From NCBI GenBank assembly GCA_947457105.1, contig CANGUP010000014.1:1-35089 (forward strand): a stretch of 35,089 nucleotides of DNA. Direction: 5' to 3'. Source of the DNA: Flavobacteriaceae bacterium (GTDB taxonomy: Bacteria > Bacteroidota > Bacteroidia > Flavobacteriales > Flavobacteriaceae). Made by a program: the position numbers and the translations under genes. The notes beneath the pieces were generated by a model. It did not search any database. It was not told the origin of the DNA and worked only from the letters and a program-made list of their open reading frames with translations. This document shows positions 1-9,016 of this stretch, piece after piece. The stretch's first letter is position 1, and every line of letters begins with the position of its first letter.

Positions 1-909
1 ATTTTTGCCATCGTTATGATTGCAATGGAATATTTTATAGACTCAGGAGACCAGCCAGCTTTCATAAAGTATCCAATGTTATCTTTATTTCTTGCTGTAT
101 TCCTGTTCTTGTTAGTAGCCATAGAAATTGTGGTTAGTGCAGTAGATAAAGTGACTTATTATTTGTTAACTAATGATCAGAAAAAACAATTAGAAGAAGC
201 ACAATCAATTCCATTTACTGAAAGTAAATTCTATCAAGGAATCATGAATAAATTTACTCGTTCTAAAGATATCGAGCAAGAATCTGATATATTGTTAGAT
301 CATGATTACGATGGAATTCGCGAACTAGATAACGTGCTTCCGCCATGGTGGGTAAATTTATTTTATGCAACCATAATTTTTGGACTAGTTTATATTGTTA
401 GATTCCATGTGGTTAATGATTATACTCAGGCAGAAGAATTTAATCAAGAAGTGGCATTAGCCAATATTGAAATTGAAAAAAATAAAGCAGCAAATCCAGT
501 TGAAGAAGTAACAGTTGATAAAGTTACCTTATTAACAGATTCAGAAAGCTTAGCAAAAGGAAAGGAAATTTTTACTAATGCTTGTGCTGCATGTCACAAA
601 GCAGATGGAGGAGGAGTAGTTGGTCCAAACCTAACTGACCAATTCTGGATTAATGGTGGCGGTATTAAAAATGTATTTAAACTGATTGCAGAAGGTAGTA
701 AAAACAATCCAACTATGGTTGGTTGGGCTAAAACACTTGGAACCAAAGAGGTTCAAAAAGTAGCAAGTTATGTTTTAAGTTTACAAGGAACTAAACCAGC
801 AGGAGAAAAACCAGCTGAAGGAGAAAAATGGGTTGAAGAAGCTGCTCCAAAAACTGATGCACCAGCAACAGCTGCAACAGATACAACTAATGTTGCAACA
901 ACAAAATAA
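1..909 (+). CDS. ccoP: cbb3-type cytochrome c oxidase subunit III (CcoP), 5'-truncated by the window edge
   Basis: Frame is open to base 1 (IFAIV-MIAMEYFIDSG...); CcoP-like N-terminal TM region, DHDYDGIRELDNVLPPWWVNLFY motif, and cytochrome c domain with CAACH haem site. Confidence 0.93.
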   Translation: MFAIVMIAMEYFIDSGDQPAFIKYPMLSLFLAVFLFLLVAIEIVVSAVDKVTYYLLTNDQKKQLEEAQSIPFTESKFYQGIMNKFTRSKDIEQESDILLDHDYDGIRELDNVLPPWWVNLFYATIIFGLVYIVRFHVVNDYTQAEEFNQEVALANIEIEKNKAANPVEEVTVDKVTLLTDSESLAKGKEIFTNACAACHKADGGGVVGPNLTDQFWINGGGIKNVFKLIAEGSKNNPTMVGWAKTLGTKEVQKVASYVLSLQGTKPAGEKPAEGEKWVEEAAPKTDAPATAATDTTNVATTK

Positions 910-918
910 TGTATTTAA

Positions 919-951
919 TGAAAGGTTTTAAGTTTAACTTAAAACCTTTCA
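919..951 (+). other. Intercistronic hairpin between ccoP and ccoG
   Basis: Near-perfect palindrome TGAAAGGTTTTAAGTT-T-AACTTAAAACCTTTCA, not followed by a T-run. Confidence 0.7.
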
Positions 952-988
952 AAATTATACGAGCTTAAATTCGTAAAAAACAAAAAAA

Positions 989-2410
989 ATGACATCCAAT
1001 TTACCTGATGATAGTTTTAGAGATACTATTGCAACCATTGATGAAACCGGAAAAAGAGCTTTTATTCATCCTAAAAAACCATCTGGACCTTTTTATGATA
1101 AGCGTAAAATAGTAAGTTATTTTTTACTACTGTTTTTATTATCAGCTCCATTTATCAAAATTAATGGAAATCAGTTTTTGATGTTTAATGTTTTGGAAAG
1201 AAGGTTTAATATTTTTAGTTTTCCTTTTTGGCCTCAAGATTTTCACCTTTTTGTGATTTCAATGATAATAGGAGTAGTTGGTTTAGCACTATTTACTGTT
1301 GCATTTGGTAGAATTTTTTGTGGTTGGTTTTGTCCTCAAACAATTTTTATGGAAATGATTTTCCGTAGAATTGAATTTTGGATAGATGGTGATAGAGCAC
1401 AACAAATTAGATTAGCAAAGCAAGATTGGGATGGAGAAAAGATAAAAAAGAGAGTAACTAAATGGATCATCTTTTTTATAATTTCTTTTATAATTGCTAA
1501 TGTTTTTCTAGCTTATTTGATAGGTAGTGATAAACTAATATCATTTATTTTAGATGGACCAACCAAAAACGTAAGCACATTAATATCTTTATTAATCTTC
1601 ACAGGAGTTTTCTATTTTATATACGCATGGTTTAGAGAGCAAGTTTGCATTATAGCTTGTCCTTATGGTAGAATGCAAGGTGTTTTATTGGATAATAAAA
1701 CCATAAATGTCGCTTATGATCACGTAAGAGGTGAAGGTGAAATAGGAAGAGCTAAATTCAATAAAAATGAAGATAGAGCTGCTTCAGGAAAAGGTGATTG
1801 TATCGATTGTAAAGTTTGCGTTCATGTTTGTCCAACAGGAATTGATATTAGAAATGGTACTCAATTAGAGTGTATCAATTGCACTGCCTGTATCGATGAA
1901 TGTGACACTATTATGGAGAAAGTTGGTTTGCCAAAAGGACTCATAAGATATGCCAGTGAGGATGAAATTGTAAAGAAAGGGAAGTTCAAACTTACTACAA
2001 GAATGAAAGGTTATATTGCAGTTTTAGCAATATTAATTGGAGTTTTTATAGGTATGCTTTTCTTAAGAAATGATGTTGAAGCAACAATTTTGCACATGCC
2101 AGGTCAATTATTTCAGCATGAAGGAAGTAATATTACAAATATTTATAATTACAAGATTGTCAATAAAACAGAAGGTGAATTTAGTAATGTGACTTTTAAA
2201 TTAATTGAGCCTAAAGGTGAAATTAAATTGGCTGGAAGCCCATTTATTAAAGTACCAAAACAAGGAATCACTGAAGGATCAATGTTTGTTAAAGTACCTG
2301 AAAAAGATTTAAAGGGAGAAAAAATTGATGTTAAAATTGAAGTTTACGATAACAATAAACTAATAGAAACAACAACAACCAATTTTACAGGTCCAAGAAA
2401 TTTCAATTAG
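989..2410 (+). CDS. ccoG: cytochrome c oxidase accessory protein CcoG (FixG/RdxA family)
   Basis: Polytopic membrane ferredoxin-like protein with GWFCPQT, CxxCxxCxxxCP clusters (CIDCKVCVHVCP, CINCTACIDEC) and FixG C-terminal domain; adjacent to ccoP. Confidence 0.95.
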   Translation: MTSNLPDDSFRDTIATIDETGKRAFIHPKKPSGPFYDKRKIVSYFLLLFLLSAPFIKINGNQFLMFNVLERRFNIFSFPFWPQDFHLFVISMIIGVVGLALFTVAFGRIFCGWFCPQTIFMEMIFRRIEFWIDGDRAQQIRLAKQDWDGEKIKKRVTKWIIFFIISFIIANVFLAYLIGSDKLISFILDGPTKNVSTLISLLIFTGVFYFIYAWFREQVCIIACPYGRMQGVLLDNKTINVAYDHVRGEGEIGRAKFNKNEDRAASGKGDCIDCKVCVHVCPTGIDIRNGTQLECINCTACIDECDTIMEKVGLPKGLIRYASEDEIVKKGKFKLTTRMKGYIAVLAILIGVFIGMLFLRNDVEATILHMPGQLFQHEGSNITNIYNYKIVNKTEGEFSNVTFKLIEPKGEIKLAGSPFIKVPKQGITEGSMFVKVPEKDLKGEKIDVKIEVYDNNKLIETTTTNFTGPRNFN

Positions 2411-2447
2411 AAAATAGATTAAAAAATTATTTTAATAAAGTAAAGTT

Positions 2448-2894
2448 ATGAAAATCAATTGGGGAACAGGAATAGTAATTGCATTTGCACTTTTTATGAG
2501 TTTTATCTTATTCTTTGTTTTTAAAGTGCAATCCGATAGTAAATATGACAACGAATTAGTGGTTGAAAAATACTATTTGAAGGAACAAACATTTGAAAAA
2601 CAAATGGAGAAAGAGCAAAATGCTCAAGATATGACTGAAGAAGTAAAAATTACTACTTCTGAAAATGGAATAATGATAGCATTTCCTGATGGATTTGATA
2701 TCTCAAAAATAAATGGAAAAGTGTCCTTATACAGACCGTCAAACAAAAAATTAGATTTTGAAATTCCTATTTCATTATCTAGTCCACATTTGCTCATACC
2801 TAAAAGTAATTTGGTTGGCGGTCGTTGGGACATTTCTATAGATTGGTCTTATGAAGGCAAAGAATTCTTAAGTAAAGAAACTATTTTATATTAA
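2448..2894 (+). CDS. fixH: FixH/CcoH family protein
   Basis: 148 aa, single N-terminal TM, position after ccoG, FixH-like pattern ending in GGRWDISIDWSYEGKEF. Confidence 0.88.
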   Translation: MKINWGTGIVIAFALFMSFILFFVFKVQSDSKYDNELVVEKYYLKEQTFEKQMEKEQNAQDMTEEVKITTSENGIMIAFPDGFDISKINGKVSLYRPSNKKLDFEIPISLSSPHLLIPKSNLVGGRWDISIDWSYEGKEFLSKETILY

Positions 2895-2902
2895 CAAGTG
2901 TC

Positions 2903-3607
2903 ATGCTTTACTCAGCTCTCATATTCGGATTAATTAGTAGTTTGCACTGTATTGGTATGTGCGGTCCAATTGCTATGATGTTGCCTGTTGATAGAAGTAA
3001 TCCAACAAAAAAAGTAATTCAAATAATGCTGTATCAAATAGGAAGATTATCTGCCTATGCATCATTAGGACTTATTTTTGGAATATTGGGTAAAGGATTT
3101 TACATGGCTGGTATCCAACAACACATATCAATAATTGTTGGAATTTTAATGATTTTAATTGTATTAATTCCTGAGCGATTGTTCATGAAATATAATTTTT
3201 CTAAACCAGTTTATAAGTTACTATCTAATGTAAAAACAAGTTTGGGAAACCAATTTAAAAGAAAATCTCCGGATGCTCTTTTTACCATTGGATTGTTAAA
3301 CGGATTTCTCCCATGTGGATTAGTTTACGCTGCTCTCTTTGGAGCCATAGCCATGCAAAATGTAACTTTAGGTGTAACCTATATGTTGCTTTATGGATTG
3401 GGAACCATACCAATGATGAGTGCTGTAGTTTATATCTCTAATTTCTTATCTATTCCATTACGAAGTAAAATGCAAAAGATAATTCCTTTAGTTACTGTTA
3501 TTATCGGAACGCTCTTTATTTTAAGGGGATTAGGATTAGATATTGCCAATATATCTCCAAGTAACATGAATTTGTTTGTGCAAGCAAACGCAAATTGTCA
3601 TAATTAA
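2903..3607 (+). CDS. SafE/TauE-like (UreH-type) membrane protein associated with cbb3 assembly
   Basis: Polytopic; HCIGMCGPIAMMLP and NGFLPCGLVYAALFGA motifs; located in the ccoGH cluster. Confidence 0.85.
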   Translation: MLYSALIFGLISSLHCIGMCGPIAMMLPVDRSNPTKKVIQIMLYQIGRLSAYASLGLIFGILGKGFYMAGIQQHISIIVGILMILIVLIPERLFMKYNFSKPVYKLLSNVKTSLGNQFKRKSPDALFTIGLLNGFLPCGLVYAALFGAIAMQNVTLGVTYMLLYGLGTIPMMSAVVYISNFLSIPLRSKMQKIIPLVTVIIGTLFILRGLGLDIANISPSNMNLFVQANANCHN

Positions 3608-3615
3608 TTAACTAA

Positions 3616-3858
3616 ATGCAAACTATTATGGAAAGACATGATTTAATCCACGAGTTTCCTGAATATCAGGATAAAATCCACCAATTAAAAGTTGAAGATA
3701 CTCATTTCAGAAAAATATTCGATGAATATCACGAATTAGAACATAGAATTCACAATATCAATACTGGTGAAGAAATTGTAATAGATGAATATGCTCATGA
3801 GTTAAAAGCAAAGTTACTACATCTTAAAGATGAGATTTATTCTCACCTTAATAGATAG
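3616..3858 (+). CDS. YdcH-like (DUF465) small coiled-coil protein
   Basis: 80 aa MERHDLIHEFPEYQDKIHQLKVEDTHFRKIFDEYHELEHRIH..., typical YdcH/DUF465 sequence. Start may be the second Met. Confidence 0.85.
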   Translation: MQTIMERHDLIHEFPEYQDKIHQLKVEDTHFRKIFDEYHELEHRIHNINTGEEIVIDEYAHELKAKLLHLKDEIYSHLNR

Positions 3859-3882
3859 TAATTTTTATTTTGGGTTTTAAAG

Positions 3883-3909
3883 AAAAGCACGCTGTAAGGC
3901 GTGCTTTTT
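3883..3909 (+). terminator. Rho-independent terminator of the cco operon
   Basis: AAAAGCACGC-tgtaag-GCGTGCTTTT followed by T, 24 bp after the stop. Confidence 0.85.
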
Positions 3910-4051
3910 GATTTTGTAATATTGTTTAAACATTTTAAAAGAATCTACTTATAATCAAAGCTAAAATAACTTTCATAATTACTAACTTTTTAATTAGTAA
4001 AACATACTAGTTTTATACTAATTTCGTTATCGATTTAATACCAATATTTCA

Positions 4052-5194
4052 ATGTATAAAAAACTCCTTTTTCCGCTAGTTGCGTTGTTATTTTTATCTT
4101 GCGAAAGTAAAAAGAAACATGATGTCATTAAGTCTTTTTGCTATTGGAAAACCGATAGTTATTTTGGACAAGAAGAAGATACTCTTGCCAAACAAATGAA
4201 TCTAAAACACATGTACATTCGCTTTTTTGACGTCGATTGGAATCCATATGCAGAAGAAGCCCAACCTGTAGCAACCGTTTATAATATTCGAATTACTGAT
4301 GGTTTAAATATTACACCAAGTATTTTTATTACTAATGATGTACTTTTAAATTCGTCAAAGCCTCAATTGGATATTTTATCGGAACGAATGGCAATTCGCA
4401 TAAAAAAAATCATTGATAAATATCAAACTGAAAAAGCGAGTGCTTTAGCATACAAAATTGCAGATGCAGATTATGAAAGACAAAAAGGAAATGCTTTTCA
4501 ATCTAGATTAAGCACAGATTCCATAATAATAGCGGAAAAGCCAAAATTCGAGAAAGACATTCAAGAACTTCTTTTTGATTGCGATTGGACCGAATCATCT
4601 AAAGAGAATTATTTTTATTTGTTAGAAAAATTGAAATCAAAATTTTCTAATTATAAAATTGCTTCAACCATTCGACTTTGGCAATATAAATATTATGAAA
4701 AAGCAGGAGTTCCTCCGGTGGATAAAGGACTTTTAATGTGTTACAACATGACAAATCCTACTGAATATAATACCAAAAACTCCATTGGAACAAGTGATGA
4801 ATTGGCTGATTATATTACACATGATAAATATCCATTAGAATTAGACATTGCTTTGCCTTTGTTTAGTTGGTCCGTTTTATTTCGTGGTGGCGAATTTAAA
4901 GGTGTTATTTCCGATTATCAAGAGTTTGAAAAAAGTCCAACAATTTTCAAGAAAACTGATGATAATAAATACACTTTACAAGATGACATTCAAATAGGAA
5001 ATTTCTACGCAAGAAATGGTGATGAAATAAAAATTGAAAAAATTTCGGATGATGAAATTGAAAATATGATTGAAATAATTTCAGACAAAGTCAAGATTTC
5101 AAACAATACCAAAGTCACCTTCTTTTCATTCGATAAAAAATACATAAACGATTATGGAGTTCAAAATATATCCAAGTATTATGAAAGTTTTTAG
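4052..5194 (+). CDS. Uncharacterised lipoprotein, possibly a divergent TIM-barrel (GH18-like) protein
   Basis: Lipobox signal MYKKLLFPLVALLFLSC; FDCDWTESSKENYFYLLEKL and VDKGLLMCYNMT segments recall GH18-type barrels. Confidence 0.75.
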   Translation: MYKKLLFPLVALLFLSCESKKKHDVIKSFCYWKTDSYFGQEEDTLAKQMNLKHMYIRFFDVDWNPYAEEAQPVATVYNIRITDGLNITPSIFITNDVLLNSSKPQLDILSERMAIRIKKIIDKYQTEKASALAYKIADADYERQKGNAFQSRLSTDSIIIAEKPKFEKDIQELLFDCDWTESSKENYFYLLEKLKSKFSNYKIASTIRLWQYKYYEKAGVPPVDKGLLMCYNMTNPTEYNTKNSIGTSDELADYITHDKYPLELDIALPLFSWSVLFRGGEFKGVISDYQEFEKSPTIFKKTDDNKYTLQDDIQIGNFYARNGDEIKIEKISDDEIENMIEIISDKVKISNNTKVTFFSFDKKYINDYGVQNISKYYESF

Positions 5195-7520
5195 TGCTTT
5201 TTTGCTGTTATTTAGCATCCAAATTTTTGCTTGTGGATGGAGTGAATCTGCCGAAACTACTCGTTTAGCATTGTTTCGTGCAGAACGAATTAACAATGTA
5301 AAATTACGACCATTTTGCTATTCTGCCGATTATTACATGTCGGTAAAAGAAGGAAAAAATGCCGATCAAATTAGAAATTGTAAAGAATGGCAAGCCAAAC
5401 TTGGCAACCAAATTTCTATTGATGACATTTACGAAATTCTTTATAATACTGAATCGGAAAAGTTTGAAAATGCTTCTAAATCTAAAGTTTTACAAAATGT
5501 ATTTAAAGACAATTCCTTTATTGAAGCATTGGCTTTACCAAAGAACAAATTGTTTTTCGAATATATTTCATTAGCCAAAAAGATTGAATACAACAATTTA
5601 GGAGGAAATAAATGGGAATCTTGGGATGATATTCAAGTAGATTATTATCATGAAAAATCTAAAGTGAAAGCGGTAATTTCAAATTTCAAAAATAAATTGC
5701 AATCTACCAAAGATGCTTTTCTAATTAAAAGATATGCATTTTTATTGTTGCGATATGATTTTTATAACAACGGAACTTCTAAAGAAATTGAAGAGTTGTA
5801 TCAAAAATATTTTACATCTAAAGACAATTCTATTTTAAATCCTTGGGCAATGCATTATTTTGCTATGTCTATAGAAGATAAAGCATTACGTAATTATTAT
5901 TTAAGTAAAGTTTTCGTTTCATGCGATGAAAAAGCATTTGCTGTGATGCTAAATTTTGATGATAAAATCATTGAGGAAACATTGAAATATGCAAAAAATG
6001 ATTTTGAAAAAGGAATAATTTTGGCATTGAAATGTATGAGAAATCCTTCACCAGCTTTAAAAGACTTGAAGGAAATTCAACAATTAATTCCTCAAAGTGA
6101 ATATTTTAGTTTTCTTGTTGGAAGAGAAATCAACAAATTAGAAGATTGGATTTTTACACCAAAATATACCGAAAATTCTCCATCAGTGGTTTTTGAAACT
6201 CAAGATTGGTATACCGATTATGAAAAAGCCAAAAAAGAAAACGAAATTAATGATTATGCTTACTTAAATGAGTTGAAAGCATATCTGATAGAGATTCAAT
6301 CTCAAGCTATTGGTGAGCAAAAAGATTTTTATAATACTGCCATTGCACAATTATGTTTTATAAATGATGAAATTGATTTAGGGAAGCAATATTCCAATAA
6401 AATTTCATCTAATGCGAATGCTAGTATTCTACTTCAAAAGCATATTCAGTTGGCTTTAATTGCTTTAAAACAAGGAAATATCTCTGATGAAAAAACGAAA
6501 CAAATTCTATTCGAAAGTTTCAATGCTATTGAAGATATTGTAGAAAATGATGCGACACTTTTTAAAAGTATGTATTCTCTATATCGAATTGCAAGTAAAC
6601 AATATTTAGATAAAAAAGATGCCGCAACTGCTGGTTTGTTGTTTTTAAAATCAGAAAACAAGAAGACATATTCAGATAATTTTGGTGGATATTATAGCTA
6701 TTATGAAGACCAATACTACTATTATTACATAGGTTATTTCGAGCGTTTTGCAAAAGAAAAAGATATTGATAACCTGATAGCATTAATTCAAAAAGAAGAC
6801 AAAACTCCTTTTGAAAAGTACATTTGTTCGGGCACGACATTTCAAGACATAAATGCTTACAAAGATGTTAAAGGAACGCTTGCTTTTAGAAATAATAATT
6901 TAGAATTAGCTCAAAAAACCTTTGCTGAAATTCCTAAAGAGTTCTATGAAAAAACGTATGAGTTTAAATACTATTTAAATGAAAATCCATTCATTCCAAA
7001 GGTTTTAGTTTATGGAACTACAGATAGAAAGTATAATTACAAGTTTGATAAAGCCAATTTTGTTGCTACATTAATTAAGTTGAAAAAACAAAATACAGCC
7101 GAAAGTAATTTGAAGTTGGCTCATGCATATTATAATGTTTCTTCTGTTGGAAACGCTTGGATGATGACAGCTTATGGATTGTCTTCGGGTGAATATAGTT
7201 TTGCAGATTATGTTTTTGGTGGCAATAGAGTAGATAAAGAAGTAACATTTCAAAATGGGAATTTTTATAATCTTGAAATGGCAAGACAATATTATCAAAA
7301 AGCTTTGCAATTAGCTAAAAATAAAGAGATAAAAGCAATGGCAAGTTTAATGATTTTTGAATGTGATTTAACCAAACATTATTCCTTCGCAAAGCCTTAT
7401 GAAGAAAATCCGAAACCATTTATTGCAGGAATTGAAATTAAAAACTTTCTAACAATTTATAAGAATACTAAAACGTATCAGCAATATAATTGTCCATTGT
7501 TAGAACAGTTTATAAAGTAA
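5181..7520 (+). CDS. Uncharacterised large exported helical-repeat protein
   Basis: ORF listed from 5154, but ATG at 5181 gives a clean signal peptide MKVFSAFLLLFSIQIFA; overlaps the upstream stop by 14 bp; helical, TPR-like composition. Confidence 0.82.
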   Translation: MKVFSAFLLLFSIQIFACGWSESAETTRLALFRAERINNVKLRPFCYSADYYMSVKEGKNADQIRNCKEWQAKLGNQISIDDIYEILYNTESEKFENASKSKVLQNVFKDNSFIEALALPKNKLFFEYISLAKKIEYNNLGGNKWESWDDIQVDYYHEKSKVKAVISNFKNKLQSTKDAFLIKRYAFLLLRYDFYNNGTSKEIEELYQKYFTSKDNSILNPWAMHYFAMSIEDKALRNYYLSKVFVSCDEKAFAVMLNFDDKIIEETLKYAKNDFEKGIILALKCMRNPSPALKDLKEIQQLIPQSEYFSFLVGREINKLEDWIFTPKYTENSPSVVFETQDWYTDYEKAKKENEINDYAYLNELKAYLIEIQSQAIGEQKDFYNTAIAQLCFINDEIDLGKQYSNKISSNANASILLQKHIQLALIALKQGNISDEKTKQILFESFNAIEDIVENDATLFKSMYSLYRIASKQYLDKKDAATAGLLFLKSENKKTYSDNFGGYYSYYEDQYYYYYIGYFERFAKEKDIDNLIALIQKEDKTPFEKYICSGTTFQDINAYKDVKGTLAFRNNNLELAQKTFAEIPKEFYEKTYEFKYYLNENPFIPKVLVYGTTDRKYNYKFDKANFVATLIKLKKQNTAESNLKLAHAYYNVSSVGNAWMMTAYGLSSGEYSFADYVFGGNRVDKEVTFQNGNFYNLEMARQYYQKALQLAKNKEIKAMASLMIFECDLTKHYSFAKPYEENPKPFIAGIEIKNFLTIYKNTKTYQQYNCPLLEQFIK

Positions 7521-7526
7521 TTTGAA

Positions 7527-7568
7527 AAAATAAGGGAATTAAAATCAATTTTTTAATTCCCTTATTTT
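7527..7568. terminator. Bidirectional terminator between convergent genes
   Basis: 18-bp perfect stem AAAATAAGGGAATTAAAA / TTTTAATTCCCTTATTTT with 6-nt loop (tcaatt), between convergent stops at 7520 and 7585. Confidence 0.88.
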
Positions 7569-7584
7569 ATTATAATTGTGATAA

Positions 7585-8949
7585 TTATACAGTCATAGAA
7601 AACAATTCGGTCTGCGGAAGATTTCTTTTTAAGCGTAAATCAAATGCCATGCAAATGTTTCTCACAAATGGTTTACCTTTTTCTGTAACTTGTATTGATT
7701 GGCTAGAAATATTTACCAAACCATCGTTTTCCATTTCGTGAAGTTGGTTGATGATTTCTGGTAATTCAGGAAAAAAGTCGCTATCATTTTTCCAAGATGT
7801 TTCAAATTGACACATCAAGTTTAGAATATGTTTTCTAATAATTAAATCTTCATCGGTTAGAATATGACCACGGAAAACAGGCAATTCATTAGCATCTAAT
7901 TTTTTGTAATAGTCTTCAATAGTTTTTTCATTTTGAGCAAAACTATACCAACTATCACTTATAGAAGAAACACCAAGTCCAATCATCAATTGTGTTTTGG
8001 ATGAAGTGTACCCCATAAAATTACGATGCAAATTTCCTTTTTGAAAAGAATCATACATGCTATCGGTTTCTAAAGCAAAATGATCCATCCCAATTTCATG
8101 ATAATTATTCTGCGATAATCTATTTTTTCCTGCTTCATAAAGTTGACGTTTTTCATCATCTTTAGGCAAATCTTCACCTTTAAATCCGCGTTGTCCGTTA
8201 CCTTTTATCCAAGGTACATGAGCATAACTATAAAAAGCCAATCTATCAGGTGAAAGCGATTTAGTTTTATCAATCGTATCAATTACATCATTCAAAGTTT
8301 GAAATGGTAGTCCAAATATTAAATCGTGACCAATTGAAGTATAGCCAATTTCTTTGGCCCAAAAAGTAACTTTTGCCACATTGTGAAACGGTTGAATTCT
8401 ATGAATAGCCGTTTGAACTTTACTAGAGTAATCTTGCACACCAAAACTCACTCTTCTAAATCCTAAATCATAAAGTGATTGCAAATGTCTTCTTGTAGTG
8501 TTATTTGGATGGCCTTCAAAACTAAATTCGTGTTCTTTGGCTTTGATAGCACAAGTGAAAATTCCGTTGATTAAAGTTTCTAGATTTTCTGGTGAGAAGA
8601 AAGTAGGTGTTCCGCCACCAAGATGAATTTCTTTGATAATGGGTTTATTTGGTAATAAATCGCAATACACATTCCATTCTTTTAAAACAGCTAAAATATA
8701 TGGATTTTCAACTTCGTGATTCTTTGTTATTCGTTTGTTGCATCCACAAAAGGTGCACATGCTTTCGCAAAAAGGTAAATGAATATATAAACTAATACCT
8801 TCTGAAACATTAGATTCGTTGAATGATTTTATAAAAGTATTCTTCCATTGCTCCAATGAAAACAAATTTTCTTCCCAATAAGGAACTGTTGGATAACTTG
8901 TATATCTTGGTCCGGGAACATTATATTTTTGAATTAAGGAAATTGACAT
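7585..8949 (-). CDS. hemN: oxygen-independent coproporphyrinogen III oxidase (HemN)
   Basis: YNVPGPRYTSYPTVPYW, radical-SAM CESMCTFCGCN, IHLGGGTPTF, HIGMDHFA-like (YHEIGMDHFALE) motifs. Confidence 0.96.
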   Translation of the reverse strand: MSISLIQKYNVPGPRYTSYPTVPYWEENLFSLEQWKNTFIKSFNESNVSEGISLYIHLPFCESMCTFCGCNKRITKNHEVENPYILAVLKEWNVYCDLLPNKPIIKEIHLGGGTPTFFSPENLETLINGIFTCAIKAKEHEFSFEGHPNNTTRRHLQSLYDLGFRRVSFGVQDYSSKVQTAIHRIQPFHNVAKVTFWAKEIGYTSIGHDLIFGLPFQTLNDVIDTIDKTKSLSPDRLAFYSYAHVPWIKGNGQRGFKGEDLPKDDEKRQLYEAGKNRLSQNNYHEIGMDHFALETDSMYDSFQKGNLHRNFMGYTSSKTQLMIGLGVSSISDSWYSFAQNEKTIEDYYKKLDANELPVFRGHILTDEDLIIRKHILNLMCQFETSWKNDSDFFPELPEIINQLHEMENDGLVNISSQSIQVTEKGKPFVRNICMAFDLRLKRNLPQTELFSMTV

Positions 8950-8968
8950 GATGGAATACTTTAAGTTT

Positions 8969-8976
8969 CAAAAGTA
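8969..8976 (-). promoter_or_regulatory. Bacteroidota -7 promoter element for hemN
   Basis: Minus strand TACTTTTG matches TAnnTTTG. Confidence 0.6.
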
Positions 8977-8998
8977 ACCTGAGTTCTGTTATAAATAA

Positions 8999-9012
8999 AT
9001 GATAATTGTCAT
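8999..9012 (-). promoter_or_regulatory. FNR/CRP-type operator upstream of hemN
   Basis: ATGA-N6-TCAT (ATGATAATTGTCAT), centred about 42 bp upstream of the start site predicted from the TACTTTTG element. Confidence 0.6.
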
Positions 9013-9016
9013 ATTG

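Noticed and set aside
6446-7310. Several minus-strand ORFs of 69-92 aa inside the 788-aa gene
   Set aside because: Wholly antisense to a long signal-peptide-bearing ORF, no recognisable domains, no promoter or RBS support.
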